From NCBI RefSeq assembly GCF_001655055.1, contig NZ_LXEW01000015.1:62001-126000 (forward strand): DNA of 64,000 nucleotides, written 5' to 3'. This document shows positions 54,949 to 62,935 of this stretch, piece after piece. The notes under the pieces are model-generated. The model saw only the letters and a program-made list of their open reading frames with translations, was not told the DNA's origin and ran no database searches. The DNA is from Providencia heimbachae ATCC 35613 (GTDB taxonomy: Bacteria; Pseudomonadota; Gammaproteobacteria; Enterobacterales; Enterobacteriaceae). Position 1 is the stretch's first letter, and each line of letters begins with the position of its first letter. A program made the position numbers and the translations under genes.

Positions 54949-55584
54949 TACCTCACACTCATCATTTCATAATTAGCAATAATTATATTTATTATCCCAT
55001 TTATAGCAATGATATGAGCGATAAATGTTTGAGGGGTATTCTCTTTTTAGAGGTGTCACCGTGGTTTCTTGCTGGTACCATTTTGATACGTTATTACCGT
55101 GAGTCTTTCTGATGACAAAATAACTACACCGTGTTTTTAGTATGGGTTAGCTGTACTTGCTAATATTTAGCTGCTTTGGCTAAAGCCACTAATTTGCGGT
55201 TTTAATATGAGAGCTTCATTTCAAGCCGTCCTCAGCGTCAAGAGTAGCATTTCAACTGTCACCCTTTCTGACTATGGCCATAATCACAATCGTTAACCTT
55301 CCTCAGTTTTGAGGGCACTGTTTCTATTGATAAATACAGGCTCAAAAATGAGCCGATTGATTCTATTGGTAAAAATAGACTGCGCTCAAATTTGAGCTTT
55401 GCCATGTATTCAGTCAGTTACAAGGCGCAATAATACGCTTTGCTTGTTTTACAGTAAGTTACTCTAACTTTAAGTTATGGAATTACTCATTCAAGCCACC
55501 AGCAATTTTATATTTTTTTATCTGTATAACACTGTTATACGCTGATATAATGAGCGCTCACTGAGTCAATAGCGGACTATTTTC
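54949..55584. other. 636-base divergent gap with repeats
   Basis: No gene. A unit of about 40 bases occurs twice (from 55322 and from 55361), each with TTCTATTG, an A-rich part and a GCTCAAA dyad: GGCTCA-AAAA-TGAGCC at 55339-55354 and GCTCAAATTTGAGC at 55384-55397. The right end contains the promoter and operator-like palindrome of the 139-residue regulator. Confidence 0.5.
55524..55551 (+). promoter_or_regulatory. Promoter and operator-like palindrome of RHH gene
   Basis: GTATAAC-ACT-GTTATAC (55524-55540) is a perfect inverted repeat placed just before TATAAT (55546-55551). GAGCGCTC follows at 55553. The position fits autoregulation by the ribbon-helix-helix protein encoded downstream. Confidence 0.55.
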
Positions 55585-56004
55585 ATGAGTAAATCTAATC
55601 TTATCGCCTTTCGTCTACCTGCTGAACTGCAAGCCCTGTTTAATGATGCCGTGTCGAACTCTGGTACCGATAAAACAGCGTGGATAGTCTCAGCCATCAA
55701 AGAGAAGTTAAACCGCCCTGACAGTAATCCTGACGCTCGTATTTTATCGCTAGTGGAACGCCTAGAATCGTCTGTGGCGTCTTTAATTGCTGGTAAGGCA
55801 GATATCCCACCGTATACCTATAATGAGTCTGCTGTCGTTTCTGTAGTTAATTTGGTGCTATCGGAAGGCATAGATAACGGGCGCATTATCGCTGAACGAA
55901 TTAACGAGGCTGGCTATCAAACTAAAGGCGGCAAAGCGTGGGATAAAGATATTTATTCTGCATGGAAACGACACAAAGATATCTTAAACAAGTTGAATTT
56001 CTGA
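55585..56004 (+). CDS. Ribbon-helix-helix regulator with C-terminal recombinase-like helix domain
   Basis: 139 residues. The N-terminal LIAFRLPAELQALFNDAVSN then TDKTAWIVSAIKEKL is a classical Arc/CopG ribbon-helix-helix. The C-terminal part, IAERINEAGYQTKGGKAWDKDIYSAWKRH, resembles the short helix-turn-helix after serine recombinases (LN..G..T.RGG.W....V). It may bind DNA through both parts. One of few plus-strand genes in the island, divergent from the small-gene run. The palindrome in its promoter suggests autoregulation. Confidence 0.65.
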   Translation: MSKSNLIAFRLPAELQALFNDAVSNSGTDKTAWIVSAIKEKLNRPDSNPDARILSLVERLESSVASLIAGKADIPPYTYNESAVVSVVNLVLSEGIDNGRIIAERINEAGYQTKGGKAWDKDIYSAWKRHKDILNKLNF

Positions 56005-56073
56005 TTTTTATAAGAGAGTATTTTCCTAAATCATCCATTACTTGAACATATACAACCATTTAAGAGATTTGAA

Positions 56074-56445
56074 ATGAATAATACTGAAATCTATGGACTT
56101 GAAAAAATAAATAATGCCTATCGTTTGCGATTGCACGAGATTGAATCTTGTCATTCATCAGGGGAAAGAATTGCTCGGGTAATGGCTTGGAATGCTTTTA
56201 TCAATGACCAAATTAGCTTAGATGATAGTAACTCTTCAACTAATAAAGTAGCCAACTTAAAGTATATGGAATCAATTGAGCTTAATGACGGTGATATTGG
56301 CATAAGTAAGCCAGAGTTTATTAACTATTTTTTTGATGAAACTTGCGTTATCAACAAAAGGGTCACTCTAAAGAAAATTAAATTTGTATTTTACTTATTT
56401 CTTGCTTTAGCTGCTTACGGAATTTACGCCATCTTTTTTAAATAA
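56074..56445 (+). CDS. Hypothetical protein with C-terminal membrane helix
   Basis: 123 residues. Not recognised. A soluble, mostly helical N-terminal part (YRLRLHEIESCHSSGERIARVMAWNAFIN) is followed by one C-terminal membrane helix (IKFVFYLFLALAAYGIYAIFF, about 101-121). It lies 69 bases after the ribbon-helix-helix gene on the same strand, probably cotranscribed. Tail-anchored proteins of this shape occur in immunity or exclusion systems, but nothing specific supports that here. Confidence 0.55.
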   Translation: MNNTEIYGLEKINNAYRLRLHEIESCHSSGERIARVMAWNAFINDQISLDDSNSSTNKVANLKYMESIELNDGDIGISKPEFINYFFDETCVINKRVTLKKIKFVFYLFLALAAYGIYAIFFK

Positions 56446-56493
56446 AATCAACATCCGTAGTTGCGCTTATCAACATCAAAGATAGTAATTTAC

Positions 56494-56535
56494 TTGCGCA
56501 CGATACCTTATCAAAACTTATCATCTCGTGCGCAA
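56494..56535. repeat. 10-bp perfect inverted repeat
   Basis: TTGCGCACGA (56494-56503) and TCGTGCGCAA (56526-56535) are separated by 22 bases containing two CTTATCA units. Followed by the tandem CCGATACATT/CCGATACATA. Possible terminator stem, operator or recombination site; no T tract follows. Confidence 0.5.
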
Positions 56536-56600
56536 TTTACCGATACATTCCGATACATATCAAACCACCAAAAATGGCTAATTTTTATTAAGTTTAACCT

Positions 56601-56644
56601 CTAGTTTTCCCTAGTAGCAAGGCTAGTTTTGGCTAGTAGTAAAA
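56601..56644 (+). repeat. 22-bp tandem repeat
   Basis: Two units, 56601-56622 and 56623-56644, each start CTAGTTTT and contain CTAGTAG at the same place. They lie just downstream of the zinc-ribbon gene. Confidence 0.55.
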
Positions 56645-56678
56645 TATCAGTTTCGTGAGGTGGTACTGCGTGGAAATA

Positions 56679-57251
56679 TTAGGCTATCCTTATCTTAATA
56701 CCCGACGTTAATTTATCGACAAATGGTATAAATGCCTGCCAGTAATAATCCTCTAGTCTTGCCTGTTCTGCCACTTTCTCCCTGAATTTCCCCCATTTCA
56801 TGCCTTTGGGTTTATCGAAAGAATACACATGCTTCACTAGGTTACTAACATCAGGACTATACCCCCAAATAGCAAAGCGGCCTACTCGCACCTTGCGCCT
56901 TAATCGGTCAAGCTTATTTTCACTCTGGCTGGCATAGTGGAAATTCCAACACGACCTACAGGATAAATCTTTACGACTAAAATAAAGCTCTGCTCTACGT
57001 TTACGACAATAGGGGCATGAATACCAATAGCGAACGCCATAACCTGCTTGAGTAGTGACTAGTGATAAAGAGAATCGCTTATCGCCTATAACAACCAAGT
57101 AATTATCACCATTTTTACCTATGATTAATTTGCCTGCGCTAGTATCCCACTGTAGCCCTTCACCATTATTTTTAAACTTTCTGATAGCAGCTATAGTGCC
57201 ATGCCCGATAGTTGGCAATGCGTCCGTATAGTGCCTTGATTGTGGTCTCAT
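56679..57251 (-). CDS. Zinc-ribbon hypothetical protein
   Basis: 190 residues. Not a named family. Two CxxC pairs, CPYC (about 79-82) and CRSC (about 97-100), around RKRRAELYFSRKDLS, form a probable zinc ribbon, followed by SQSENKLDRLRRKVRVGRFAIWGY. N-terminal residues are beta-rich (LQWDTSAGKLIIGKNGDNYLVVIGDKRFSLSL). Similar CxxC proteins of this size are seen in proteobacterial prophages and islands. The start is set by GAGG five bases before ATG. The repeat array at 57401-57551 lies directly upstream and may control it. Confidence 0.7.
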   Translation of the reverse strand: MRPQSRHYTDALPTIGHGTIAAIRKFKNNGEGLQWDTSAGKLIIGKNGDNYLVVIGDKRFSLSLVTTQAGYGVRYWYSCPYCRKRRAELYFSRKDLSCRSCWNFHYASQSENKLDRLRRKVRVGRFAIWGYSPDVSNLVKHVYSFDKPKGMKWGKFREKVAEQARLEDYYWQAFIPFVDKLTSGIKIRIA

Positions 57252-57400
57252 AATGCCTCGCCATTTCCAATCCGAAATAATATGAGTTTTTCATAAGTTG
57301 TCATTCTCATTATTCCGCCAATCCCTGTGATACCAATAGATACAAGCCTATTTCAAGGTAAGATTAATATTCTCTTTTTATGGACTGAAAATACTCTTGC

Positions 57401-57551
57401 TACGATGTCCGAAAACTAACCGCTAACGTGTCCGATAATTCCGTCTAACGTGTGTAAAAACTCCCGTTCTACGATGTGTAAAAACTATTTGCTACGGTGT
57501 ATAAAAATCATCATCCCTAACGTGTCACATAAGTCGCTAAAGTGGGGTGAA
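57401..57551 (+). repeat. Tandem iteron-like array, about 23-bp period
   Basis: Seven related units of the type CTAACGTGTGTAAAAACT begin at 57401, 57424, 57446, 57470, 57493, 57518 and 57538, i.e. 23, 22, 24, 23, 25 and 20 bases apart. Cores read TACGATGTCC, TAACGTGTCC, TAACGTGTGT, TACGATGTGT, TACGGTGTAT, TAACGTGTCA and TAAAGTGGGG. The period is near two helical turns, as in plasmid iterons or cooperative repressor sites. Nothing in it codes. Confidence 0.7.
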
Positions 57552-57591
57552 TTCTCGCATCACCGCCCTCGCGCGTACTGTTCACGAAAGT

Positions 57592-57618
57592 ATCAAAATA
57601 AAGGGCAGAAACCTGCCC
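57592..57618 (-). terminator. Terminator after tape measure gene
   Basis: GGGCAG-AAAC-CTGCCC (57603-57618); on the minus strand it is followed by TTTATTTTG. It starts seven bases after the stop codon of the tape measure gene. Confidence 0.8.
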
Positions 57619-57624
57619 TATTTA

Positions 57625-60600
57625 TCAAAAGTTACCTAATGCTTTTCTTTGTGCGCCATGATGTGTTGCTATTGCTCGACTGACAGTACCGCCAGTTAGA
57701 ATATCATTAGTCACAACCTCAATGATCCGTCTCCCGTCATCTCCTTGAGATTCGTTATAGCCTGTTACTTGCTGAGGAGTGCCCTGATTAATCATATTAA
57801 AAGTAATTGATGAACCACTCCCTCCCTGTATATCTTTATTCGATATTGCTCGCTCATTATTCTTATGGTTCAGATATTGCTTACCTGTAGGCGCTTTGGG
57901 TATCACTGGTGCGCCTGTTATTTCGTCATAACTGAACACCCTCCCGTTATTGCCTGGTATGCCGATCAGCTTGTTTCCTATTTGCATCAATTCTGGCAGA
58001 TTCTTCTCACCAAGCTCATAAGCTGAACCACCTTTTACGGGCCCACCGTTGTATCTCGCACCGGCTAACCCGATAGAGAGAGCTTGACCAGATAGCATTG
58101 ATGTTTGAAATGCGGTTAACCCTGTCGCTGAAGCTGCCCCACCTGTGGCAATTGAAGCGGCTATTGCTGCTGGCGTCCATGCTGCTAATGCTGCTGCTCC
58201 ACCAGCTTTGGCTGCTAACGCATTGGCAACTTGAGAGGCTTTACCGATAGTCTGATCTATGATGAAGTTTTTCAGCATTTCAACGCCAACCTGCACGATT
58301 GAGTTAACGACACTGTTTAGAATCGTATTACCCAGCGAGCGCATAGCATCAGCCGCTGACATAGTGCCTGTCATTAATCCAGTAATAACGTTTGAAGCAT
58401 TGCCAGCCAGAGAATCAACCGCTGAAGCCAACATTTCATAGCCTAGGTTCTGCTGCCTCATTAGCTCCCATTGTGCCGCTAATTGCTGCTGTTGATATTG
58501 CTTATCCATTGCTGTGATTAACAGATGATATTGCATATCGGTTGCAGATTTAGCCGCTGTGTACTGCTCGTGGGTCATTTGCTGCTTAGCGTATGAATCA
58601 TCCAGTAGCTTCTGTTCCTGATCGTAATACTCTTTCATCATTGCAAGCTTACGGGTGTTTTCATTAGCCAATGCTTGGATAGGGTCGAATTTAGCGCGGT
58701 TTTCACCAATATCTGTGATGATATTGTTTGAGGTTGTTTCTATGCGAATATCAGACATGCCCTGCTCAAATGCCTGAGTAGCTTCTCGGCCTAGTCGTGT
58801 AAACGTTTCTTTATCGATGAATCCCTCATCAAACATACGTCGAATAGTTTTAGCTTCCTCTCCGAACTCACGAGCCAGCTTTAATTCTGGAGTGGCTTCT
58901 TGCGCTTGGATGAAGTCATTGACCTTTTGAGTAAGGTCATATATTTCCGCTGCTTCTTTTTCCACAGCCTCTTTCTGCTTAACTGTAGCTTTCTCGCCTA
59001 GCTTTTGAACAGCTTCAAATATCGCCATATCTCTATTGGCATCAGCTACGCCAGTGCTAAGCAATTCAAACCTTTTATTAAGTGCTGCGACTTCATTTTG
59101 TTGGCGTTTAAGTTCCTCCGCTGCTTTATCCTTTTTGCCGCCACTGCCTTTTTTCTTTCCGTTAGATATTTGCGTTTGAAGTTCATGCTGCTTTCTTAAC
59201 CCACTAATTAAGCGATCAAGCATACCATCATCGCTAACGCCAGCCTTAGCCATTTGGACAGTAGCCAAATACTCTATAGCAGCGTCTTTGCCTTCTTCCA
59301 TCTCTATCTTTAAGGCTTGAACGTTTTCCTCAATGCCTTGAAGCATTAATTCAAAGCTGTCAGCCCTTCCAGCTTCTAATGTTTGCTTTAAATTGGAAAT
59401 TTGAGTTTCAGCTTCTTCTGAGCTAATTCCAGCCGCAGATAAACTTAGTTCAAGTGCGGAAACTTCCATTTCCATCTTGGCCAGCGCAGGAGAGCCTAGC
59501 TCTATCGTTTTGGCTAGCATTTTGTTGGATTCAATAGCACCTTTAGCGGCATCGTTAAAAATGTTCATCGCATCTACACGTTCATCTTTAAGGCCTTTCC
59601 TATCTGCTTCAACTTTATTTAGTTGTTTTCGTTGAGCTTCTTGCTCTCTTATTCTTCTTGTTCCCTCAACAACAACAAGGTTGTATTCCCCTAACTGTTT
59701 AGTAGCCAACTTGATGGATTGTAATACATCTGAGTTCTTATTGGGGATAGCATTCATCCTTTCTAGGCTACCTTCTAGCTTTTTGACTTCATTAACGCTT
59801 TTTACTAATTCCTCTTTTGTTTTAGCTATCCTAACGCCTAGCTCCCTCGATACCACTTCCGCCTGCTTAGATGTCAGAGAGTCAATCTTAGTGATCATCT
59901 CATCGATTTTAGCGTTGTACTCTTTTATTGCTGTGTCATCAGTCATTGCCTCATAGAGAGCATAAACTCCTGCGGCTGCCAAAAGAAATAAACCAGTAGG
60001 CCCACCAAGCAAAGCCATTACACCACGCAAGCCATTCATCGCTATAGCTTGTGCTTTAGTTGCCGCTGTCGCTTTTGCGCTAGCTGTAGCAACTGCTTCA
60101 TTGGCGGTTGCCAGTGTCACCTTAGCTTTCTGTTCAAGCGCTGTAGCGGCTGTTACTTTTGCGCTAGCCGCTATTTCTGCTTCTTTAGCTTTTTTCAGGG
60201 CCTGTGATGCGGAAACTTGCTCTTTGTCTATCTGATTACCGATGGCTTGTATTTTCTTTTCGGTAGCCATCATTTTATTTCTAGCGACAACAACATCTTG
60301 AAAATTTTCATCTTTTGGCGCTATTTTGTATGTTTCTTTAGCATCTCTTAATATCTGTCTTTGGACTTTTACCTGCTGCTCTAACTCTACTCGCTGTTTT
60401 TCTAACGATATAGTCAAGCTATCTGCTGCCGCCACTTTATCTTTAGCGAGTTCAATTGCTGATTGTGCGGCTGCTTTTTCTTCTTTGGCATTTAATACCA
60501 TTTGCGCCGCTGATGCCTGATAGGACTCAGCTTGTTTCTTGTTGGCTTCTGCGTTCGCTAATTCCGCCTGTGTCGCTTCTAAGGCTGCTTTAGTATGATT

Positions 60601-60969
60601 GATTAGTGATGCGGTGGCACTGCCCACATTACCGATATACCCAGCGCTTAACTGACTTGATACGGTGCTAAGTACACCTGTAAATCTATTATGTGACTGC
60701 ATGGCCTTATCTGTTGCGATGGAGTTAGCCCCCATCTTCCCTGATAATTGAGCCATATCTCTGGATAGCCTATTTAGTTCAGGCATTTTCAATGAGTTAG
60801 ATACCGCCATTGCGGCTTTATCTAATCGCGCAATCCCCTTGCTGGCCCCATCAAATCCTTTCTCAAGCTTGGTTAGTTCTTTTTCTACAACCTTTCCGCC
60901 ACCGACTAACCCCTCAATATTCATGTCTACATCATAATGAATACCACCTACACTTTGACTGTCAGCCAT
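57625..60969 (-). CDS. Phage tail tape measure protein (lambda-like)
   Basis: 1114 residues. Tape measure proteins fix tail length and are injected with DNA. The N-terminal region and residues about 110-310 are long alanine/lysine/glutamate coiled coils (AELANAEANKKQAESYQASA). A hydrophobic stretch lies near 315-340 (GGPTGLFLLAAAGVYALYEA), more coiled coil follows to about 850, and the C-terminal part is hydrophobic and glycine-rich (NVITGLMTGTMSAADAMRSL, ARYNGGPVKGGSAYELGEKN). This is the usual H-protein layout. Unusually, a terminator follows at once, and no other tail gene is seen on either side except two small upstream genes. It may set the tail length of a helper phage. Confidence 0.88.
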   Translation of the reverse strand: MADSQSVGGIHYDVDMNIEGLVGGGKVVEKELTKLEKGFDGASKGIARLDKAAMAVSNSLKMPELNRLSRDMAQLSGKMGANSIATDKAMQSHNRFTGVLSTVSSQLSAGYIGNVGSATASLINHTKAALEATQAELANAEANKKQAESYQASAAQMVLNAKEEKAAAQSAIELAKDKVAAADSLTISLEKQRVELEQQVKVQRQILRDAKETYKIAPKDENFQDVVVARNKMMATEKKIQAIGNQIDKEQVSASQALKKAKEAEIAASAKVTAATALEQKAKVTLATANEAVATASAKATAATKAQAIAMNGLRGVMALLGGPTGLFLLAAAGVYALYEAMTDDTAIKEYNAKIDEMITKIDSLTSKQAEVVSRELGVRIAKTKEELVKSVNEVKKLEGSLERMNAIPNKNSDVLQSIKLATKQLGEYNLVVVEGTRRIREQEAQRKQLNKVEADRKGLKDERVDAMNIFNDAAKGAIESNKMLAKTIELGSPALAKMEMEVSALELSLSAAGISSEEAETQISNLKQTLEAGRADSFELMLQGIEENVQALKIEMEEGKDAAIEYLATVQMAKAGVSDDGMLDRLISGLRKQHELQTQISNGKKKGSGGKKDKAAEELKRQQNEVAALNKRFELLSTGVADANRDMAIFEAVQKLGEKATVKQKEAVEKEAAEIYDLTQKVNDFIQAQEATPELKLAREFGEEAKTIRRMFDEGFIDKETFTRLGREATQAFEQGMSDIRIETTSNNIITDIGENRAKFDPIQALANENTRKLAMMKEYYDQEQKLLDDSYAKQQMTHEQYTAAKSATDMQYHLLITAMDKQYQQQQLAAQWELMRQQNLGYEMLASAVDSLAGNASNVITGLMTGTMSAADAMRSLGNTILNSVVNSIVQVGVEMLKNFIIDQTIGKASQVANALAAKAGGAAALAAWTPAAIAASIATGGAASATGLTAFQTSMLSGQALSIGLAGARYNGGPVKGGSAYELGEKNLPELMQIGNKLIGIPGNNGRVFSYDEITGAPVIPKAPTGKQYLNHKNNERAISNKDIQGGSGSSITFNMINQGTPQQVTGYNESQGDDGRRIIEVVTNDILTGGTVSRAIATHHGAQRKALGNF

Positions 60970-60980
60970 ATCATCACCTA

Positions 60981-61322
60981 TTAATTACAATTCGTTTTAT
61001 TGGATAAAATATTTCGCGCTTTTAATGCTTTTGTATTTAAAAAATTAATCACGTTATAAGCACGCTCTGTTAGTGAGTAAGGCTTTGTTGAAAGGTTAAT
61101 CAGTGGTGACAGTAAATTAAACGCCTTACCTTCAACGTCAATTTGCTCTCCATCCGTTTTAACGATATGCACCGCATTATCAAATAGCCCTGCCGCCAGC
61201 AATTCAGGGATCACCTCGCCTGTAATGCCGTTATAAGTCACTAATGTTGTTCCCGTTTCCGCTTTTAGCCCATCAACATAAATCTGAGCTATCGTGCTTG
61301 CTAACTGCTGTAACTTTTCCAT
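60981..61322 (-). CDS. Hypothetical protein upstream of tape measure gene
   Basis: 113 residues with a strong GAGGGG ahead of ATG. Not recognised. Sequence begins LQQLASTIAQIYVDGLKAET and continues with VIPELLAAGLFDNAVHIV and SLTERAYNVINFLNTKALKA. It lies 11 bases before the tape measure gene and starts within the previous stop (TAATG), so it is cotranslated. By position it could be a tail assembly chaperone, as such genes precede tape measure genes in siphophages, but I see no frameshift signal and no sequence support. Confidence 0.55.
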   Translation of the reverse strand: MEKLQQLASTIAQIYVDGLKAETGTTLVTYNGITGEVIPELLAAGLFDNAVHIVKTDGEQIDVEGKAFNLLSPLINLSTKPYSLTERAYNVINFLNTKALKARNILSNKTNCN

Positions 61323-61495
61323 TAGAACCCCTCACGGCGTAGAGCTTCATTCAATAACCCTCTAATGATTTGGGTCATCGGTGCGCCACTGAGTAAAAAA
61401 TCTTTTTCTGCACGTTTTTGGCGTAACTTCTCAATACGTGCCACTAACTGCCCGTCAATGGAAACTGTTTTAAAGCCTTTCTCTGTTCTGGTCAT
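61322..61495 (-). CDS. Ribbon-helix-helix protein (57 aa)
   Basis: 57 residues from ATG 61495, where GAGG lies eight bases upstream; other in-frame starts upstream are too close to it or have none. FKTVSIDGQLVARIEKLRQKRA then MTQIIRGLLNEALRREG has the strand-helix-helix pattern of Arc/MetJ proteins. First gene of the run 57 aa - 113 aa - tape measure, so it may regulate that operon. Similar in plan to the 62-residue protein at 54754-54942. Confidence 0.65.
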   Translation of the reverse strand: MTRTEKGFKTVSIDGQLVARIEKLRQKRAEKDFLLSGAPMTQIIRGLLNEALRREGF

Positions 61496-61630
61496 GTTCA
61501 TATCCTCAGTATGTTTATTAATACAGTTAATTATAAGCCAGCACAAAAAATACACAACAAAATAATTCCACGTAAAGTTAATTATGTAGAAAATATTTTC
61601 ATTTAAATTTTAAATCATAGAATTAAGACA

Positions 61631-61657
61631 ACAAAAAACCGACTCAAGGCCGGCTTT
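61631..61657 (-). terminator. Terminator of lipoprotein gene unit
   Basis: On the minus strand AGCCGGC pairs with GTCGGTT through two wobble pairs around CTTGA, followed by TTTTTTG. It lies about 20 bases after the lipoprotein stop codon and separates it from the ribbon-helix-helix operon. Confidence 0.7.
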
Positions 61658-61677
61658 CATTTCTAAGTTTTAAATAG

Positions 61678-62193
61678 TCATTTTTTGGGGATTGTATACT
61701 CTGTTAGTATAAATACGTCGTCATTTTTACCATCTACCATATACAAGTTTGCGGCATATCCATCTTTATTAAACTTGGTGGCAAATTCAGCACAGCCAGC
61801 TTTTTGTAAGCACCCAAACAAATTAGAGGCATCATCCAATCTTTTTATATTTTGTATTGGGCTACCATAAACCGCAGTCAAATTGGTGATTGCTCGTTCA
61901 TATTCATTAAGCGCCTGTTCTTCGCTGGTATTCATGATTTCAAGCGTATTTGTATAAAGTATTTCCACTAACTTTAATTCATTATCAAACATCAACACTG
62001 CATGACCTCGGGTGTGGTCTGGCATTTCCTCAACGTTACAAACCGTCCCCCCATAGCATATTATCCCATCTAAGTTTAACTTTTGGATATCCTCCACCGA
62101 TTGCCCCCACTTAAATCCGTAGGGTGCTGGCGGACTGTTATCACATCCCGATAGAAACAAAGCCAATAGAGCCGTTATCATGATTTTTTTCAT
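61678..62193 (-). CDS. Putative lipoprotein
   Basis: 171 residues. A lipoprotein signal is clear: KKIMITALLALFLSGC with lipobox LSGC, Cys17 as the modified residue, followed by DN, where Asp at +2 favours inner membrane retention. The mature part contains four further cysteines (ICYGGTVC and CLQKAGC), probably disulfides. Family not recognised, though GFKWGQSVEDIQKL is a common opening in enterobacterial mobile-element lipoproteins. AAGGGAT precedes ATG. It could serve in phage exclusion, but this is only suggested by context. Confidence 0.7.
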   Translation of the reverse strand: MKKIMITALLALFLSGCDNSPPAPYGFKWGQSVEDIQKLNLDGIICYGGTVCNVEEMPDHTRGHAVLMFDNELKLVEILYTNTLEIMNTSEEQALNEYERAITNLTAVYGSPIQNIKRLDDASNLFGCLQKAGCAEFATKFNKDGYAANLYMVDGKNDDVFILTEYTIPKK

Positions 62194-62263
62194 TTAGTGA
62201 TCCCTTTAGTTGATAAGGCTAATTATACATAACCGCCTCAGCTTATACTTTGGCGGTGTTCAA

Positions 62264-62485
62264 TTAATGGCTATAACGCCTAATCAAAGCCTTTCTAGCG
62301 ATTTTTATTTGCTCTGGCGTACCAGTAATGACCATGCGTCTAAAAATAAATCCGAAAGTTTTGACATCAACGTCAGCAATACGCCTGACCGATTGCATGG
62401 CATATTTAATTTTATCAAGCTCAAAGATTGTATAAGCTAATTCAATTACATCTTGATTACCTTTGCTTCTATAAATAATTTTCAT
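62264..62485 (-). CDS. Hypothetical island protein (73 aa)
   Basis: 73 residues with AGGAG before ATG. Not recognised. Basic protein (IIYRSKGNQDVIELAYTIFE then AMQSVRRIADVDVKTFGFIF) with a KH-like look in the end part (GTPEQIKIARKALIRRY), which could mean RNA or DNA binding. Twelve bases downstream of the ProQ-like gene, probably cotranscribed. Confidence 0.55.
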   Translation of the reverse strand: MKIIYRSKGNQDVIELAYTIFELDKIKYAMQSVRRIADVDVKTFGFIFRRMVITGTPEQIKIARKALIRRYSH

Positions 62486-62497
62486 AAAGCTCCTGTG

Positions 62498-62935
62498 TTA
62501 TTTCTTTAGCCACTCTATCAGTTTTTGCTCCGCTATGCTTTGCTGTTCTGGTGTGACTTCTCCGCTAGGTTGCCCGTTCATATCAAACCTATTGCCACCC
62601 AGAGTAAGGGCTTTCAAATAAGCCTTGCGGCTGATGTATGACCGTAATCCCTGTTTAATATGGCTCTCTGGAATGTCTAGCTCTCTATCTTTCGCATCTT
62701 CAATCAGAGCTTCTTTGATACCAATCATCAGCGGCTTGGCTTCTGGCTCACTGAATAGTGTCCAGTGCTGCGCTATACGGTCGATACGGTGCTGTTTCTT
62801 CTTCGCGTGAACATCTGCCTTATTTTTCTTCTTCGGCTGCTGTGGTGTTTCCTGTAGCGTTTTAACTTGTATTCTTTTTGGCGTATTCGTCGCTGGTGGA
62901 TTTTTCCGCTTTAGTGTCAGTGTTTGAATGGTCAT
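62498..62935 (-). CDS. ProQ/FinO-family RNA-binding protein
   Basis: 145 residues. A basic, proline- and lysine-rich N-terminal tail (residues 1-50, e.g. TPQQPKKKNKADVHAKKKQH) precedes a ProQ/FinO domain: WTLFSEPEAKPLMIGIKEAL, RSYISRKAYLKALTLGGNRF and DMNGQPSGEVTPEQQSIAEQ. In this family the domain binds 3' ends of structured RNAs; FinO on F plasmids controls conjugation by antisense RNA, and other members regulate plasmid copy number. Its ATG overlaps the previous stop (TAATG). In this island it may act with an antisense RNA on replication or transfer. Confidence 0.85.
   Translation of the reverse strand: MTIQTLTLKRKNPPATNTPKRIQVKTLQETPQQPKKKNKADVHAKKKQHRIDRIAQHWTLFSEPEAKPLMIGIKEALIEDAKDRELDIPESHIKQGLRSYISRKAYLKALTLGGNRFDMNGQPSGEVTPEQQSIAEQKLIEWLKK

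Noticed and set aside
57450..57683. 77-codon plus-strand frame over the 23-bp repeat array
   Set aside because: Its repetitive start (CKNSRSTMCKNY) simply translates the repeat, and it runs into the tape measure gene on the other strand.
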